Assembly: GCF_018070025.1 (NCBI RefSeq) | Contig: NZ_JAGPYQ010000001.1 | Coordinates: 4,712,001 to 4,776,000, forward strand | Origin: Streptomyces liliiviolaceus | GTDB taxonomy: Bacteria; Actinomycetota; Actinomycetes; Streptomycetales; Streptomycetaceae | Direction of reading: 5' to 3' | Length of the DNA stretch: 64,000 nucleotides | Shown here: positions 7,681 to 17,109 of the stretch, piece after piece | Numbering within the stretch: position 1 is the stretch's first letter | Layout of the letters: each line of letters opens with the position of its first letter | Translations under genes and position numbers: made by a program | Notes under the pieces: model-generated | What the model was told of the DNA's origin: nothing | Seen by the model: only the letters and a program-made list of their open reading frames with translations | Database searches by the model: none

Positions 7681-10600
7681 TCAGGCCGAGGCGTTGGCTG
7701 AGTTGAGTTCGGCGGTCAGCGCCTGGACGACCGTGGTGATCGTGCCGTCCTTCAACAGCTGCACCATCGGCAGCTTCACCTGGTACTCCCGCTCGATGCG
7801 GTTACGCAGCTCCACCGCCATCAGCGAATCCATACCGAGCCGGTTCAACGGTCGGCTGACGTTGAGGCGCTCCGCTCGCAGCCCCATCACGACCGCCACC
7901 GCTTCCTTCACGAAGGCCAGCACCGTGTCGTCGGTGCCGTTGACCGGTACCGCGTCGTCCTCGACCGACTGCGCCTGCAGTTCCGGCTTCGGCTGCGGAG
8001 CGGCGGTCTTCTCGGGCTGGACCGGGACCGGGGATACGGCTGCCGGTGCGGGCACACGGGGAGCTGCCGGGGCAGGCGCGGCGGGGGTTGTCGGGGCAGG
8101 CGCTGTCTCGGGCTGGGAGGCCGAGGGGTTGGCGGAGTTGAGTTCGGCGGCCAGGGCCTGGACGACCGTGGTGATCGTGCCGTCCTTCAACAGCTGCACC
8201 ATCGGCAGCTTCACCTGATATTCGCGCTGGATGCGGTTGCGCAGCTCCACCGCCATCAGCGAATCCATACCGAGCCGGTTCAACGGTCGGCTGATGTTGA
8301 GTCGCTCGGGCTTCAGACCCATCACCACGGCCACTTCCCGCTTGACCGACTCCAGCAGTTCCGTGCTCGGCGCGACAGCTGCGGGTGTCTGCCCGGTGTC
8401 GGCCGACCGGGGGGCGGGGATGCGGGCCTTCTTCGGCGTCGCCGCGGCGGGTGCGGGCTTCGACGCGGGCTTGCTCGGGGCGGGTGTCTCTACCGCGACG
8501 GGTGCGGGCACCGCCGGGGCCGGGGCTGCGATGACCGGTGCCGGGTCGGCCGGGCCGGACGCGGCCGGGCGGCTCGTGGCGGTGAGGTGCTGCAGCAGCG
8601 GCACGGTGGCCGCCGTCGGGTAGGCGCGTGCCCAGGCGGGCCAGTCGGCGCGCAGGACGGCGGTGTGCAGGCGCCCTTCGGCGAGGATGCCACCCAGGAC
8701 GGCGAAGCCGTCGTCGGGGCTGAAGGAGGACATTCCCTGGGGCAGGAGGGTGCGGTCTTCCTGCTGTTCCTTGCGGGCCACCATGCCCACGCTGTCCCAG
8801 AAGCCCCAGTTGATGACGGTGGCCGGTCGGCCGTGTGCGTCGCGGTGGTGGGCCAGGGCGTCGAGGAAGGCGTTGCCAGCCGCGTAGCCGCCGAGCATGG
8901 GCGAGCTGAGGATCGCTGAGCCGGAGGAGAAGAGTACGAACGCGTCGACTTCCTGGTCGTGCAGGAGGCGGTGCAGGTTCCAGGCTCCGGAGACCTTGGC
9001 CGCCAGGACCGTGTCGAGGTCGGCGGGGGTCATGTCGCTGAGCGGGGCGTAGTCGATGACGCCCGCCGCGTGGAAGACGCCGCGGACGGGCGGCAGGCCC
9101 TGGCGGTGGCGGCCGGTCAGCAACCCCTGCATGGCGTGGTGGTCGGCGACGTCGGCGGCCTCGTACTGCACGCTGACGCCGCGCTCGGCGAGTTCGTCGA
9201 GGACGGCGAGCGCAGCGGCGTGCGGGTGGTCGGCGGGCAGCGGGGTCCCGGTAGCGGGCAGGGGGCTGCGGCCGGTGAGCAGGAGGTGGCGGGCGCCCTG
9301 GTCGGCGAGCCACAGGGCGAGCCGGCCGCCGATACCGCCTGCTCCCCCGGTCACCAGGTAGGTGCCTTCGCCGTGGATGGCGACGGCCGGTGTACGGGCT
9401 GCCGACGGCGCGTTGACGGCGGCGTGGTGGCTGAACGACAGGACGATCTTGCCGGTGTGGCGGGACTGGGCCATGAGCCGGAACGCGTCAGCGGCCTGGT
9501 CGGCGGGGAATTCCGTGTGCGGCAGGGGCTGCAGGTCGCCGCGTTCGACCAGGGCGGCTGCGGCGCGCAGGATGCGTCCGGCACGCTCCGGCGCGTTCTG
9601 GATCATGTGGACGACGTCGACGGCATGGAAGGACAGGTTGCGGGCGAACGCGCCCAGGGGCAGCGGGTTGTCGTCGAGGATGTCGCGCTTGCTCAGTTCG
9701 AGGTAGTGCCCGTAGGGCGCCATCAGGGAGAGGTTGGCCGGGATGGCCTCGCCCGCCAGGGTGTTGAGGATGACGTCGAAGCCGTTCTCGCCGACGGCTG
9801 GGCGGAAGGTGTCGGCGAAGTCCAGGCTGCGGGAGTCGGCGACGCGGTCGACGCCGAGCTTGGCGAGGAGTTGGCGCTTGGCGTCGCTTCCGGCGGTGGC
9901 GTAGATCCGGGCGCCCTTCCAGCGGGCGACGTTAAGGGCGGCAAGTCCGGTGCCGCCGGTGGCGGAGTGGATGAGGATCTTGTCGCCGCGGTCGATACGG
10001 GCGAGGTCGTGCAGCGCGTGGTAAGCGGTCAGGTAGGAGGCGGGCAGCGTCGCGGCCTGCGCTGAGGTGAGGCGGGCCGGTTTGGGAGCGGTCAGGCAGG
10101 CCCGCGTGACGACTTCGCTGGCCAGGGAGCCGTCGGCGAAGGCGATGACCTCGTCGCCGATGGCGACGTCGGTGACGCGGCTGCCGGTCTCGGTGACGGT
10201 GCCCGCGCACTCCCAGCCGAGGGTCGGCGGCTGGTCGTCCTGTCCTGGGTACATGCCCAGGGTCAGCAGGACGTCGCGGTAGTTGACTCCGGCGTGGGCG
10301 ACCTGGATGCGGACGTCGTCGGGTCCGAGGGGCCGGTGCGCGGCGGGCTGGAGACCAAGGTCGTCCAGGACGCCGGGGGTGGGCAGTGACAGGTTCCGCG
10401 GTCCGTCGGCGGCGGCGGGGGCCGGGCGCAGGCGGGCGGCGAGACGCTGGCCGTCGCGCAGTGCCGTCTGGTCTTCCGTGTCGGGCTTCTGCAGCAGGTC
10501 GGCCAGGGCGGGGATGCTGTCCGGGGACCGGTCGAGGTCGACCAGGCGGGGGCTGAGAGCCGGGGTCTCGGCGGCGAGGGTGCGGCCCAGGCCCCACAGG

Positions 10601-13600
10601 GGTGCCTGGAAGGGGTTGCGGACCGTGTCGGCGGGGCTGGTGGACTGGGCGAGCTGGGTGATCAGCCAGAGCGGCGGGTGGCCGAGGGAGTGCTTGTCCA
10701 GGGCCCTCATCAGGTGCAGGACGCTGTGGCCGGTGAGGAGTTGGGTGCGGCCGATCTCGGTGGCGGTGGCGTCGAGGCCGACCTGCGCGTCGAGCGCCCA
10801 CAGGTGGATGACGCCGCGGCAGGTGCCCTCACGGGCGATGTCGGCCAGGGTGTCGACGTAGTGGTCGGGGTTGGCGGGGTCGAGGCGGTAGCGCTCGCCC
10901 GCTCCGGCCATACGGCCGGCCGCTGCGGTGATGGCGATGACGCGCTCGCCGCGCCAGGTCAGTTCACGGATGAGGGAACGGCCGGTGGGGCCGCTGTCGG
11001 TCAGCACCAGCCAGAAGCCGTCCGGCTGCCGGGCGGTGGCCGAACCCTGGTGCGGGGCGGCTTCCCAGGTGAGGGTGTGCAGCCAGGACTCCTGTCCGAC
11101 GGAGGCGAGTACGGGCGGGACGGCTTCGGTGGCGGTCACAGTGGTGTCCTCGTGGTGCGGTGTCAGCGGTGCGGGGGCGTGGCCGGCCAGGTATTGCAGG
11201 CGCAGGCCGCGCATCTGGGCCAGCAGCCCGCCGTCGTCGTCGCGGATGTCGATGTCGGCGCTGAAGGAGTCTTCGCGGGGGGCGGGCAGCAGGCGGGCGT
11301 GGCTGTGCATGGAGGCGGTCGGCCGGCCGAAGAAGCGGACTTCGTCGATGCCTCCGAGGACGAAGACGCCTTCCTCGCCGGGGGCGGTCAGCGGCCGGGC
11401 GGCGGCCATGGAGTGGCCGCTGGCGTCGAGAAGGGCGGGGTGGAAGTGGTGCTGTTCCAGGCCCTCGCGCAGCTCGGCGGGGCAGATCAGGTGGGCGAGG
11501 ACTTCCCCGTCGGTACGCCACAGTTCGGCCACGCCCTGGAAGGCGCCGTTCCACTGGTTGCCGCGTGCGGCGTTCCAGGGGTAGAAGTCGGCGGCGTCCT
11601 GGTGCTCGCCGCACCGGCCGCGGATGGCGTCCAGGGGTTCGGCTCCGGCCGCGGCCTGCGCGGTGAGGTGGCGGGCGGTGGCCTCGGTGTGCAGCGTCCA
11701 GTCGACGCTGTCGGTGTCGGCGTCCCGGCTGTAGATGGAGCAGTGCAGGCTGCCGTCGGCGGCGGGGGTGGCGACGACGACCCGTACCTGGGGCGGCGGT
11801 GCGGACTCTTCCAGGAACAGGGCACGGTGGTAGTGCACGTCGGCCAGTGACAGCGCGCCGTCGCCGAGCACGATGCGCGAGGCTGCGCCGACGAGTTCGA
11901 GGTGGGCGGTGCCGGGCAGGATGATCGTGTCCTGGATGCGGTGGTCCCGCAGATAGGCGTTGCGCGTCAGGTCCAGGGGACCCTGCCAGATCCGGGTGGT
12001 GCCCTCGCCTGCGAGCTCCGTGCCCAGCAGCGGATGCGATGCGGCGGCAGCGGTCGAAGGGCGCGGAGTCGCCGCGTCGGCCAGGGTAGGAGCGGACGGT
12101 TCGGCAGCGTTGGGGGCGGGGTCGATCCAGTGCCGGGTGCGCTGCCACGGGTAGGTCGGCAGGGGCACGTAGGAGCCGGGTCCCGTCAGGGCGTCGAAGG
12201 TGAGCGGCACGCCCGCGGTGTGCAGCAGGGCGGCGAAGGTGAGCAGGCAGCCGCGTTCGTCGTCCTGGCGGCGCAGGCTGCCGACGGCCGTCACTTCCTG
12301 GCCGTCCGCGCGTCCGGTCTCCCGGATGCCGTTGACCAGCAGGGGGTGTGGGCTGACTTCGATGAATACGGTGTCGCCGAGGGCGAGTTGCCCGCGGACG
12401 GCGCCGACGAAGTCGACGGGCTGGCGGATGTTGCGTACCCAGTAGTCGGCGTTCATGGCCGACCCGTCGATGACTTCGTTGAGCAGGGTGGAGTGCAGCG
12501 GGATGGTGCCCGGCCCGGGGGTCAGGTGTGCCAGTTCGGCCAGGAGGTCGTCGCGCAGGGCGTCCATCTGCGGGCAGTGGGAGGCGAAGTCCACGTTGAC
12601 ACGGCGGTTGGCGACCTCGCGGGTGTCGAGGTCGGCCAGCACCTTGGCGAGGGCGTCTCCGTCACCGGACAGCAGGGTGGAGGTGGGGCTGTTGATCGCC
12701 GCGACGGCGACCTTGTCCTCGTAGCCGGCCAGCGCGCGGGCGGCATCCTCGGCGGGCAGCCCGACCCAAGCCATGGTGCCGCGTCCGGAGAGCCTCTTGG
12801 CGAGGCGGCTGCGGCGGCAGATGACGGCGGCGGCATCGGTGAGGCTGAGGGATCCGGCGATGTAGGCCGCGGCGGACTCGCCCATGCTGTGGCCGATGAC
12901 CACGTCGGGCTCGACGCCCCAGGAACGCCACAGCTGGGCGAGGGCGATCTCCATGGCCCACAGGGTGGGCTGGATGACGTCGAGTTCCTTGAAGCGGCCC
13001 TCGTCACCGAAGCGCAGGAGGTCGATGACCGACCAGCCGGTCTCGGTGCGGATGGCGGCGTCGCACTCCCACATCACGTCGTGGAAGACGGGCTCGGTGT
13101 TGAGGAGTTGGCGTCCCATGCCGACCCACTGCGAGCCCTGCCCGGGGAAGACGAACGCGATCCTGGGCGGGCTGGTGGGGTCGGTGTAGTCGCTGTAGGA
13201 CAGGCCGGGTTCGTCCTGCCCGTCGGCGAAGGCGCGCAGGGCGTCGGCTGCTTCGCTGTGATTGTCGACGGGGACGGCCAGGCGTGCGTCGTGCAGGGTG
13301 CGGCGCAGTGCTGCGGAGTGGCTGATGTCGCGCAGGCTCTGGGCGGCTCCGTCGCCGGTGAGGTGGTCCGCCATGCGGCGGGCGGCGTCGACGAGGGCCT
13401 CGGGGCTCAGTGCGGACAGAGTCAGCAGTTCGGTGCGAGCCGGCTCCTGGTCGTGCGGGGCTTCGGTCTGGGGTACGGGGGCTGCTTCGAGGACCAGGTG
13501 GGCGTTGGTTCCGGAGAAGCCGAAGCTGCTGACCGCGGCGACGTGCGGGCGGTCTCGGTCGGGCAGCGCGGTGGCCTGCGTGGGGATCTGCAGCGGCAGT

Positions 13601-14796
13601 TCGTCCCAGGCCACGGCCGGGTTGGGGTTGTTCAGGTGCAGGTTGGGCGGCACGGTGCCGTGTTCCAGGCACAGGATTGCCTTGATGAGTCCGGCGATGC
13701 CGGCGGCGGCCTCGGCGTGACCGATGTTGGTCTTGATGGAGCCGACCAGGCAGCGCTCGTCGCCGGCGCGGGGGCCGATCACGTCGGCGAGGGCCTGCAG
13801 CTCTACAGGGTCGCCGACGCTGGTGCCGGTGCCGTGGGCCTCGATGTAGTCGACGTCGGCGGGGTCGATGCCGGCGTTGGCGTAGGCGCGTACGAGCACG
13901 TCGCGCTGGCCTTCGACGGCGGGGGTGACGAGGTAGCCGGAGCTCTGGCCGTCGTTGCCGATGGCGGAGCCGCGGATGACGGCGCGGATGCGGTCGCCGT
14001 CGGCGAGGGCAGCCTTCAGCGGCTTGAGGATGACGGCGCCGATGCCGTCGCTGCGGACGAATCCGTCACCGGAGGCGTCGCCGAACTTGCAGCGTCCGTC
14101 GCTGGCGAGCATCCCCGCGCCGGAGTAGACGACGCCTTCTTCCGGGAGCAGGACGATGTTCACGCCACCGGCGATCGCCAGGTGGCATTCGCCCAGGCGC
14201 AGGGCCTGTACGGCGTTGTGCACGGCGACCAGGGCGGAGGAGCAGGCGGTGTCGACGGTGAAGCTGGGTCCGCGCAGGTCGAAGGCGTAGGACAGGCGGC
14301 CGGAGGTGATGGCGCGGGAGGCGGCGCCGGTCATCGCGTACAGGTCGAGTTGGTCACGCCGGTCGTACTGCAAGTGCCAGTAGTCGCCGCCGAGTTGTCC
14401 GATGAAGACTCCCGCGTCGGAGCCCGCGAGGCGGGCGGCGGACTGTCCGGCGTCTTCGAGTGCTTCGTAGGCGGTTTCCAGCAGCAGCCGCTGCTGGGGG
14501 TCCATGCGGTCGGCCTCGCGGGGAGAGACTCCGAAGAACTCCGCGTCGAAGGCGTCGATGTCACGCAGGAGGCCGCCCCACCGGCTGACGGTGCGCCCGG
14601 GCGTACGGGGGGCGGGATCGTAGACCGCGTCGATGTCGTAGCGCTCTGAGGGTATTTCGGTGATGGCGTCGCGGCCCTCCAGGAGCATCTTCCACAGTTC
14701 CTGAGGGCTGGTGGCGTCGGCGAACCGGCCGGCCATGCCGATGATGGCGATCGGTTCGCTGACAGGGTCTGCGGCAGGTGTGGGGTCGTGCGGCAT
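7681..14796 (-). CDS. Highly reducing type I polyketide synthase, KS-AT-DH-ER-KR-ACP-ACP
   Basis: 2371 aa, ATG at 14796 preceded by GGAAGGA. Domains: KS about 13-437 (Cys185 in DTACSSA, His321 in HGTGT, His360 in NIGHAEAAAG); AT about 545-830 (GHSMGE, Ser637; FASH at 737-740, closer to methylmalonyl-type YASH than malonyl-type HAFH); DH about 920-1205 (His952, Asp1124; the Gly of HxxxGxxxxP is Asp); ER about 1470-1790 (GVNYRDVL, SATGGTG); KR about 1811-2060 (GTYLVTGGAGGIGG, Ser1958, Tyr1971, Asn1975); then two near-identical ACPs with GMDSL (Ser2179, Ser2324). No thioesterase and no docking tail, so it probably works iteratively on a reduced, possibly methyl-branched chain. An Ala/Pro-rich linker joins the ACPs. 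First gene of the operon. Confidence 0.95.
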   Translation of the reverse strand: MPHDPTPAADPVSEPIAIIGMAGRFADATSPQELWKMLLEGRDAITEIPSERYDIDAVYDPAPRTPGRTVSRWGGLLRDIDAFDAEFFGVSPREADRMDPQQRLLLETAYEALEDAGQSAARLAGSDAGVFIGQLGGDYWHLQYDRRDQLDLYAMTGAASRAITSGRLSYAFDLRGPSFTVDTACSSALVAVHNAVQALRLGECHLAIAGGVNIVLLPEEGVVYSGAGMLASDGRCKFGDASGDGFVRSDGIGAVILKPLKAALADGDRIRAVIRGSAIGNDGQSSGYLVTPAVEGQRDVLVRAYANAGIDPADVDYIEAHGTGTSVGDPVELQALADVIGPRAGDERCLVGSIKTNIGHAEAAAGIAGLIKAILCLEHGTVPPNLHLNNPNPAVAWDELPLQIPTQATALPDRDRPHVAAVSSFGFSGTNAHLVLEAAPVPQTEAPHDQEPARTELLTLSALSPEALVDAARRMADHLTGDGAAQSLRDISHSAALRRTLHDARLAVPVDNHSEAADALRAFADGQDEPGLSYSDYTDPTSPPRIAFVFPGQGSQWVGMGRQLLNTEPVFHDVMWECDAAIRTETGWSVIDLLRFGDEGRFKELDVIQPTLWAMEIALAQLWRSWGVEPDVVIGHSMGESAAAYIAGSLSLTDAAAVICRRSRLAKRLSGRGTMAWVGLPAEDAARALAGYEDKVAVAAINSPTSTLLSGDGDALAKVLADLDTREVANRRVNVDFASHCPQMDALRDDLLAELAHLTPGPGTIPLHSTLLNEVIDGSAMNADYWVRNIRQPVDFVGAVRGQLALGDTVFIEVSPHPLLVNGIRETGRADGQEVTAVGSLRRQDDERGCLLTFAALLHTAGVPLTFDALTGPGSYVPLPTYPWQRTRHWIDPAPNAAEPSAPTLADAATPRPSTAAAASHPLLGTELAGEGTTRIWQGPLDLTRNAYLRDHRIQDTIILPGTAHLELVGAASRIVLGDGALSLADVHYHRALFLEESAPPPQVRVVVATPAADGSLHCSIYSRDADTDSVDWTLHTEATARHLTAQAAAGAEPLDAIRGRCGEHQDAADFYPWNAARGNQWNGAFQGVAELWRTDGEVLAHLICPAELREGLEQHHFHPALLDASGHSMAAARPLTAPGEEGVFVLGGIDEVRFFGRPTASMHSHARLLPAPREDSFSADIDIRDDDGGLLAQMRGLRLQYLAGHAPAPLTPHHEDTTVTATEAVPPVLASVGQESWLHTLTWEAAPHQGSATARQPDGFWLVLTDSGPTGRSLIRELTWRGERVIAITAAAGRMAGAGERYRLDPANPDHYVDTLADIAREGTCRGVIHLWALDAQVGLDATATEIGRTQLLTGHSVLHLMRALDKHSLGHPPLWLITQLAQSTSPADTVRNPFQAPLWGLGRTLAAETPALSPRLVDLDRSPDSIPALADLLQKPDTEDQTALRDGQRLAARLRPAPAAADGPRNLSLPTPGVLDDLGLQPAAHRPLGPDDVRIQVAHAGVNYRDVLLTLGMYPGQDDQPPTLGWECAGTVTETGSRVTDVAIGDEVIAFADGSLASEVVTRACLTAPKPARLTSAQAATLPASYLTAYHALHDLARIDRGDKILIHSATGGTGLAALNVARWKGARIYATAGSDAKRQLLAKLGVDRVADSRSLDFADTFRPAVGENGFDVILNTLAGEAIPANLSLMAPYGHYLELSKRDILDDNPLPLGAFARNLSFHAVDVVHMIQNAPERAGRILRAAAALVERGDLQPLPHTEFPADQAADAFRLMAQSRHTGKIVLSFSHHAAVNAPSAARTPAVAIHGEGTYLVTGGAGGIGGRLALWLADQGARHLLLTGRSPLPATGTPLPADHPHAAALAVLDELAERGVSVQYEAADVADHHAMQGLLTGRHRQGLPPVRGVFHAAGVIDYAPLSDMTPADLDTVLAAKVSGAWNLHRLLHDQEVDAFVLFSSGSAILSSPMLGGYAAGNAFLDALAHHRDAHGRPATVINWGFWDSVGMVARKEQQEDRTLLPQGMSSFSPDDGFAVLGGILAEGRLHTAVLRADWPAWARAYPTAATVPLLQHLTATSRPAASGPADPAPVIAAPAPAVPAPVAVETPAPSKPASKPAPAAATPKKARIPAPRSADTGQTPAAVAPSTELLESVKREVAVVMGLKPERLNISRPLNRLGMDSLMAVELRNRIQREYQVKLPMVQLLKDGTITTVVQALAAELNSANPSASQPETAPAPTTPAAPAPAAPRVPAPAAVSPVPVQPEKTAAPQPKPELQAQSVEDDAVPVNGTDDTVLAFVKEAVAVVMGLRAERLNVSRPLNRLGMDSLMAVELRNRIEREYQVKLPMVQLLKDGTITTVVQALTAELNSANASA
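7684..7900. repeat. Direct repeat copy 1, C-terminal ACP coding sequence
   Basis: This block is nearly identical at the nucleotide level to 8119-8335, at a fixed offset of 435 bases, and encodes the second ACP. Long identical runs cover the stretch around the phosphopantetheine serine. The high identity points to a recent duplication or ongoing gene conversion. Confidence 0.85.
8119..8335. repeat. Direct repeat copy 2, first ACP coding sequence
   Basis: Partner of 7684-7900; it encodes the first of the tandem ACPs. The copies differ mainly at third codon positions and at a few surface residues. Confidence 0.85.
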
Positions 14797-15136
14797 GGGT
14801 GTCCTTCCGGGCATGGCGAAGCCGTTCACTGGAACGCAGCACGTGTGAGACCCATTGCGTGCACGCGGCGAGCTGACGGCAGTGCCGGCTCGGTGGCGGG
14901 CGTGCACGCGAATGGTGTTCGAAGGTGGCGGGAGAGTCGGCTCCGTCTACGAGGACGGTGGCGCGGCGCATGGCGAGTGCGTCGTGCGGTCGATGAGCCG
15001 TGGCGGCTTGTCGGCGAAGCCACCGGTCTTCCAACGTTGTTGCGGCACAGGGCAGTTGCCCGTTGCCGAACGCCCCCGTTGTTTCGACATGTATCGAGAT
15101 TGGCTTGTGAAAGCATACTTCGCAACGCGCGACTCG

Positions 15137-15150
15137 GTGACGCTAGTCAC
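15137..15150. promoter_or_regulatory. Palindrome GTGAC-N4-GTCAC
   Basis: Perfect 5-bp inverted repeat with 4-nt spacer, 25 bp before the TTGACA box, in the divergent PKS/arsO control region. Size and symmetry fit a dimeric regulator site; the regulator is unknown. Confidence 0.4.
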
Positions 15151-15185
15151 ACGCCGTAGATCTCTGGGTTCAGGTTGACATCCAT

Positions 15186-15217
15186 CGAATCAGGAAAGAT
15201 CCTGGAGTCTTGATTCG
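15186..15217. promoter_or_regulatory. Long-spaced inverted repeat CGAATCA-N18-TGATTCG, candidate ArsR-type operator
   Basis: Perfect 7-bp arms at 15186-15192 and 15211-15217, directly downstream of the TTGACA box at 15175. The AT-rich half-sites around ATCA/TGAT resemble ArsR operators. An ArsR repressor is encoded 2.7 kb away. Confidence 0.45.
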
Positions 15218-15316
15218 TCATTTGTCTATATAGGCGTCGGTGATCAACCCGCCGCGACAGCGGCGAACGGGCCGCCGCCAACGCCACGCAGAGACCCTCG
15301 ACAGGAGTCGATCTCG

Positions 15317-15511
15317 TTGAGCGAACAGACCACCAGCTCGGGCCCGGGCCAGACCGGTCAGAACGCCGGGGCCGAGACCGGCGGCGCCTGCTGTGCGGGC
15401 ATCGCCGATCTGCGTCGGCGAGCCGAACAGGCCGCAGCACTCCGCGCCGAGCAGACCGCTTCCGGCGCGGACGGCACCACACCGTCTCCCGCACCCTCCG
15501 GCGCCGCGTGA
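15317..15511 (+). CDS. Small Cys-Cys protein preceding arsO
   Basis: 64 aa, TTG start at 15317 with AGGAG at 15303-15307. Ser/Gly/Gln-rich N-terminus, a vicinal Cys25-Cys26 pair (GGACCAG), then a short amphipathic Arg/Ala/Glu helix (ADLRRRAEQAA) and an Ala/Pro-rich end. It lies 45 nt upstream of arsO and is probably co-transcribed. I do not recognise the family. Vicinal Cys pairs bind As(III) well, so an arsenic-binding or carrier role is possible; a precursor peptide is an alternative. Coding status rests on the ribosome site, codon bias and position. Confidence 0.6.
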   Translation: MSEQTTSSGPGQTGQNAGAETGGACCAGIADLRRRAEQAAALRAEQTASGADGTTPSPAPSGAA

Positions 15512-15556
15512 TGCCGCCGACCGCCTTAGTCCCCGCGTCTGAAAGGACACGACACC

Positions 15557-17020
15557 GTGGTTGACCACAGCCTCGACCAGTTCCCCGTCGCCGTGATCGG
15601 AGCGGGCCCGATCGGCCTGGCCGCCGCCGCGCACCTGGCCGAACGCAACGTCCCCTTCGTAGTGCTGGAAGCCGGAGACACCGCGGCGGCAGCAGTACGG
15701 TCCTGGTCCAACGTCCAGCTGTTCAGCCCCTGGGAATACAACACCGACCCGGCCGCCCGGCGCCTGCTGGCCGAGGCCGGCTGGCAGGAGCCGGACGCCT
15801 CGGAGCTGCCGACCGGCGGAGACCTGGTCAAGCAGTACCTGCAGCCGCTGGCCGAACTGCCCGCCCTGGCCCCGCACATCCGCTACGGCGCGACCGTCAC
15901 CGCTCTGAGCCGGCTGGGCATCGACCGGCTGCGCACCGCCGGCCGCGAGCAGGCTCCCTTCGTCGTCCGCCTCGCCGACGGCGAGGAACTGCTGGCCCGT
16001 ACGGTCATCGACGCCTCCGGCACCTGGCGCCAGCCCAACGCCGTCGGCGCCAACGGACTGCCCGCCCACGGCGAGCAGGACGCGGCCGCGTGGATCACCC
16101 ACGGACTGCCCGACGTGTTCGGCGCGGACCGCGATCAGCACGCCGGGCACCACACCGTCGTCGTCGGCGCCGGGCACTCGGCGGCCAACACCCTGCTGGC
16201 TCTGGCCGAGTTGGCGGACGCGGCGCCGGGTACCTCCATCACCTGGGCCATCCGCAGCGCCGATCCGTCCGCCTCGTTCGGCGGCGGCAGCGACGACGAG
16301 CTGCCCGCGCGCGGCGCGCTCGGTTCGGGACTGAAGATGCTGGTGGACACCGGCCGCGTCACCCTGGCGGCGAACTTCCGCACCCACAGCATCCGCCGCA
16401 CGGGCGACAACCAGGTCGAGCTGATCTCCACCCAGGGCGGCGAACAGAGCATCACGGCCGACCGGATCGTGGCAGCCACCGGCTTCCGCCCGGACTACGG
16501 CATCAGCGACGAACTGCGCCTGGAACTGGACCCGATCATGTCCGCGCCCCGTGCGCTGGCCCCGCTGATCGACCCCAACCAGCACTCCTGCGGCACCGTC
16601 ACCCCGCACGGCTACCGCGAACTGGCCCACCCCGAGCCGGGCTACTACATCGTCGGCATGAAGAGCTACGGCCGCGCCCCCACCTTCCTCATGCTCACAG
16701 GCTACGAGCAGGTGCGTTCCATCGCCGCGGCACTGGCGGGAGACCTGGAGTCCGCCCAGTCGGTGGAACTGCAGCTGCCGGAGACCGGGGTGTGCTCGGT
16801 GACGGCCGGCGGCGAGGCGATCGCCCTGCGGCTGGGCCTGAGCAAGGAAGAGCACGAGCAGCTCCTGCACGTCACCGCCAAGTACCTGGGCACCTCGGCC
16901 ACCGCGGCGGACGCGGTCCTGTCCGCGGCCACCGAACTCGGCATCGATCACACCGCAGCACTCCAGCTGGCGGCCTACGCCGCCGACCAGTTCGACGCGC
17001 CCGGCGCCACCGGCTGCTGA
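15557..17020 (+). CDS. arsO: ArsO-type flavin-dependent monooxygenase
   Basis: 487 aa, GTG start at 15557 with GAAAGGA ten bases upstream. FAD-binding Rossmann motif VIGAGPIGLAAA at the N-terminus, a second nucleotide site VVVGAGHSAANTL near residue 198, and ATGFRPD near residue 308, the layout of class B-like flavoprotein monooxygenases. The overall pattern (SWSNVQLFSPWEYN, MKSYGRAPTFLM) matches the ArsO proteins of Streptomyces arsenic clusters; symbol assigned from recognition, not from a search. Such enzymes are thought to oxidise arsenic species or products. It diverges from the PKS operon and converges on an SDR gene with a strong terminator between. Confidence 0.82.
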   Translation: MVDHSLDQFPVAVIGAGPIGLAAAAHLAERNVPFVVLEAGDTAAAAVRSWSNVQLFSPWEYNTDPAARRLLAEAGWQEPDASELPTGGDLVKQYLQPLAELPALAPHIRYGATVTALSRLGIDRLRTAGREQAPFVVRLADGEELLARTVIDASGTWRQPNAVGANGLPAHGEQDAAAWITHGLPDVFGADRDQHAGHHTVVVGAGHSAANTLLALAELADAAPGTSITWAIRSADPSASFGGGSDDELPARGALGSGLKMLVDTGRVTLAANFRTHSIRRTGDNQVELISTQGGEQSITADRIVAATGFRPDYGISDELRLELDPIMSAPRALAPLIDPNQHSCGTVTPHGYRELAHPEPGYYIVGMKSYGRAPTFLMLTGYEQVRSIAAALAGDLESAQSVELQLPETGVCSVTAGGEAIALRLGLSKEEHEQLLHVTAKYLGTSATAADAVLSAATELGIDHTAALQLAAYAADQFDAPGATGC

Positions 17021-17027
17021 CAGCACG

Positions 17028-17085
17028 CCCCGGGGCCGTCTGCTCCCTCACGCCAACAAGCGCGAAGGAACAGACGGCCCCGGGG
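17028..17085. terminator. 15-bp perfect hairpin between arsO and the SDR gene
   Basis: Arms 17028-17042 and 17071-17085 (CCCCGGGGCCGTCTG and complement) with a 28-nt loop, in the 89-nt gap between convergent genes; probably a bidirectional terminator. Confidence 0.7.
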
Positions 17086-17109
17086 CCGTTCGCCAGGAGA
17101 CGCGACCCG

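Larger units (their letters stand above)
14797..15316. promoter_or_regulatory. Divergent control region between the PKS operon and the arsO operon
   Basis: 520 bases without a convincing gene. It must carry the promoters for the PKS (leftward) and for the small Cys-Cys gene plus arsO (rightward). It contains a TTGACA box at 15175-15180 and two notable inverted repeats, listed separately. Short open frames on both strands here lack family resemblance and ribosome sites. Confidence 0.6.

Noticed and set aside
11902..14649. 915-aa plus-strand open frame
   Set aside because: Antisense of the KS-AT part of the PKS; no recognisable motifs and low-complexity Gly/Val/Asp composition.
7681..14796. 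Enediyne- or PUFA-type synthase because of tandem ACPs
   Set aside because: Domain order is KS-AT-DH-ER-KR-ACP-ACP, not KS-AT-ACP-KR-DH, and no enediyne cassette genes are present.
15218..17026. 602-aa minus-strand open frame over arsO
   Set aside because: Mirror frame of arsO, which has full flavoprotein motifs and a ribosome site.
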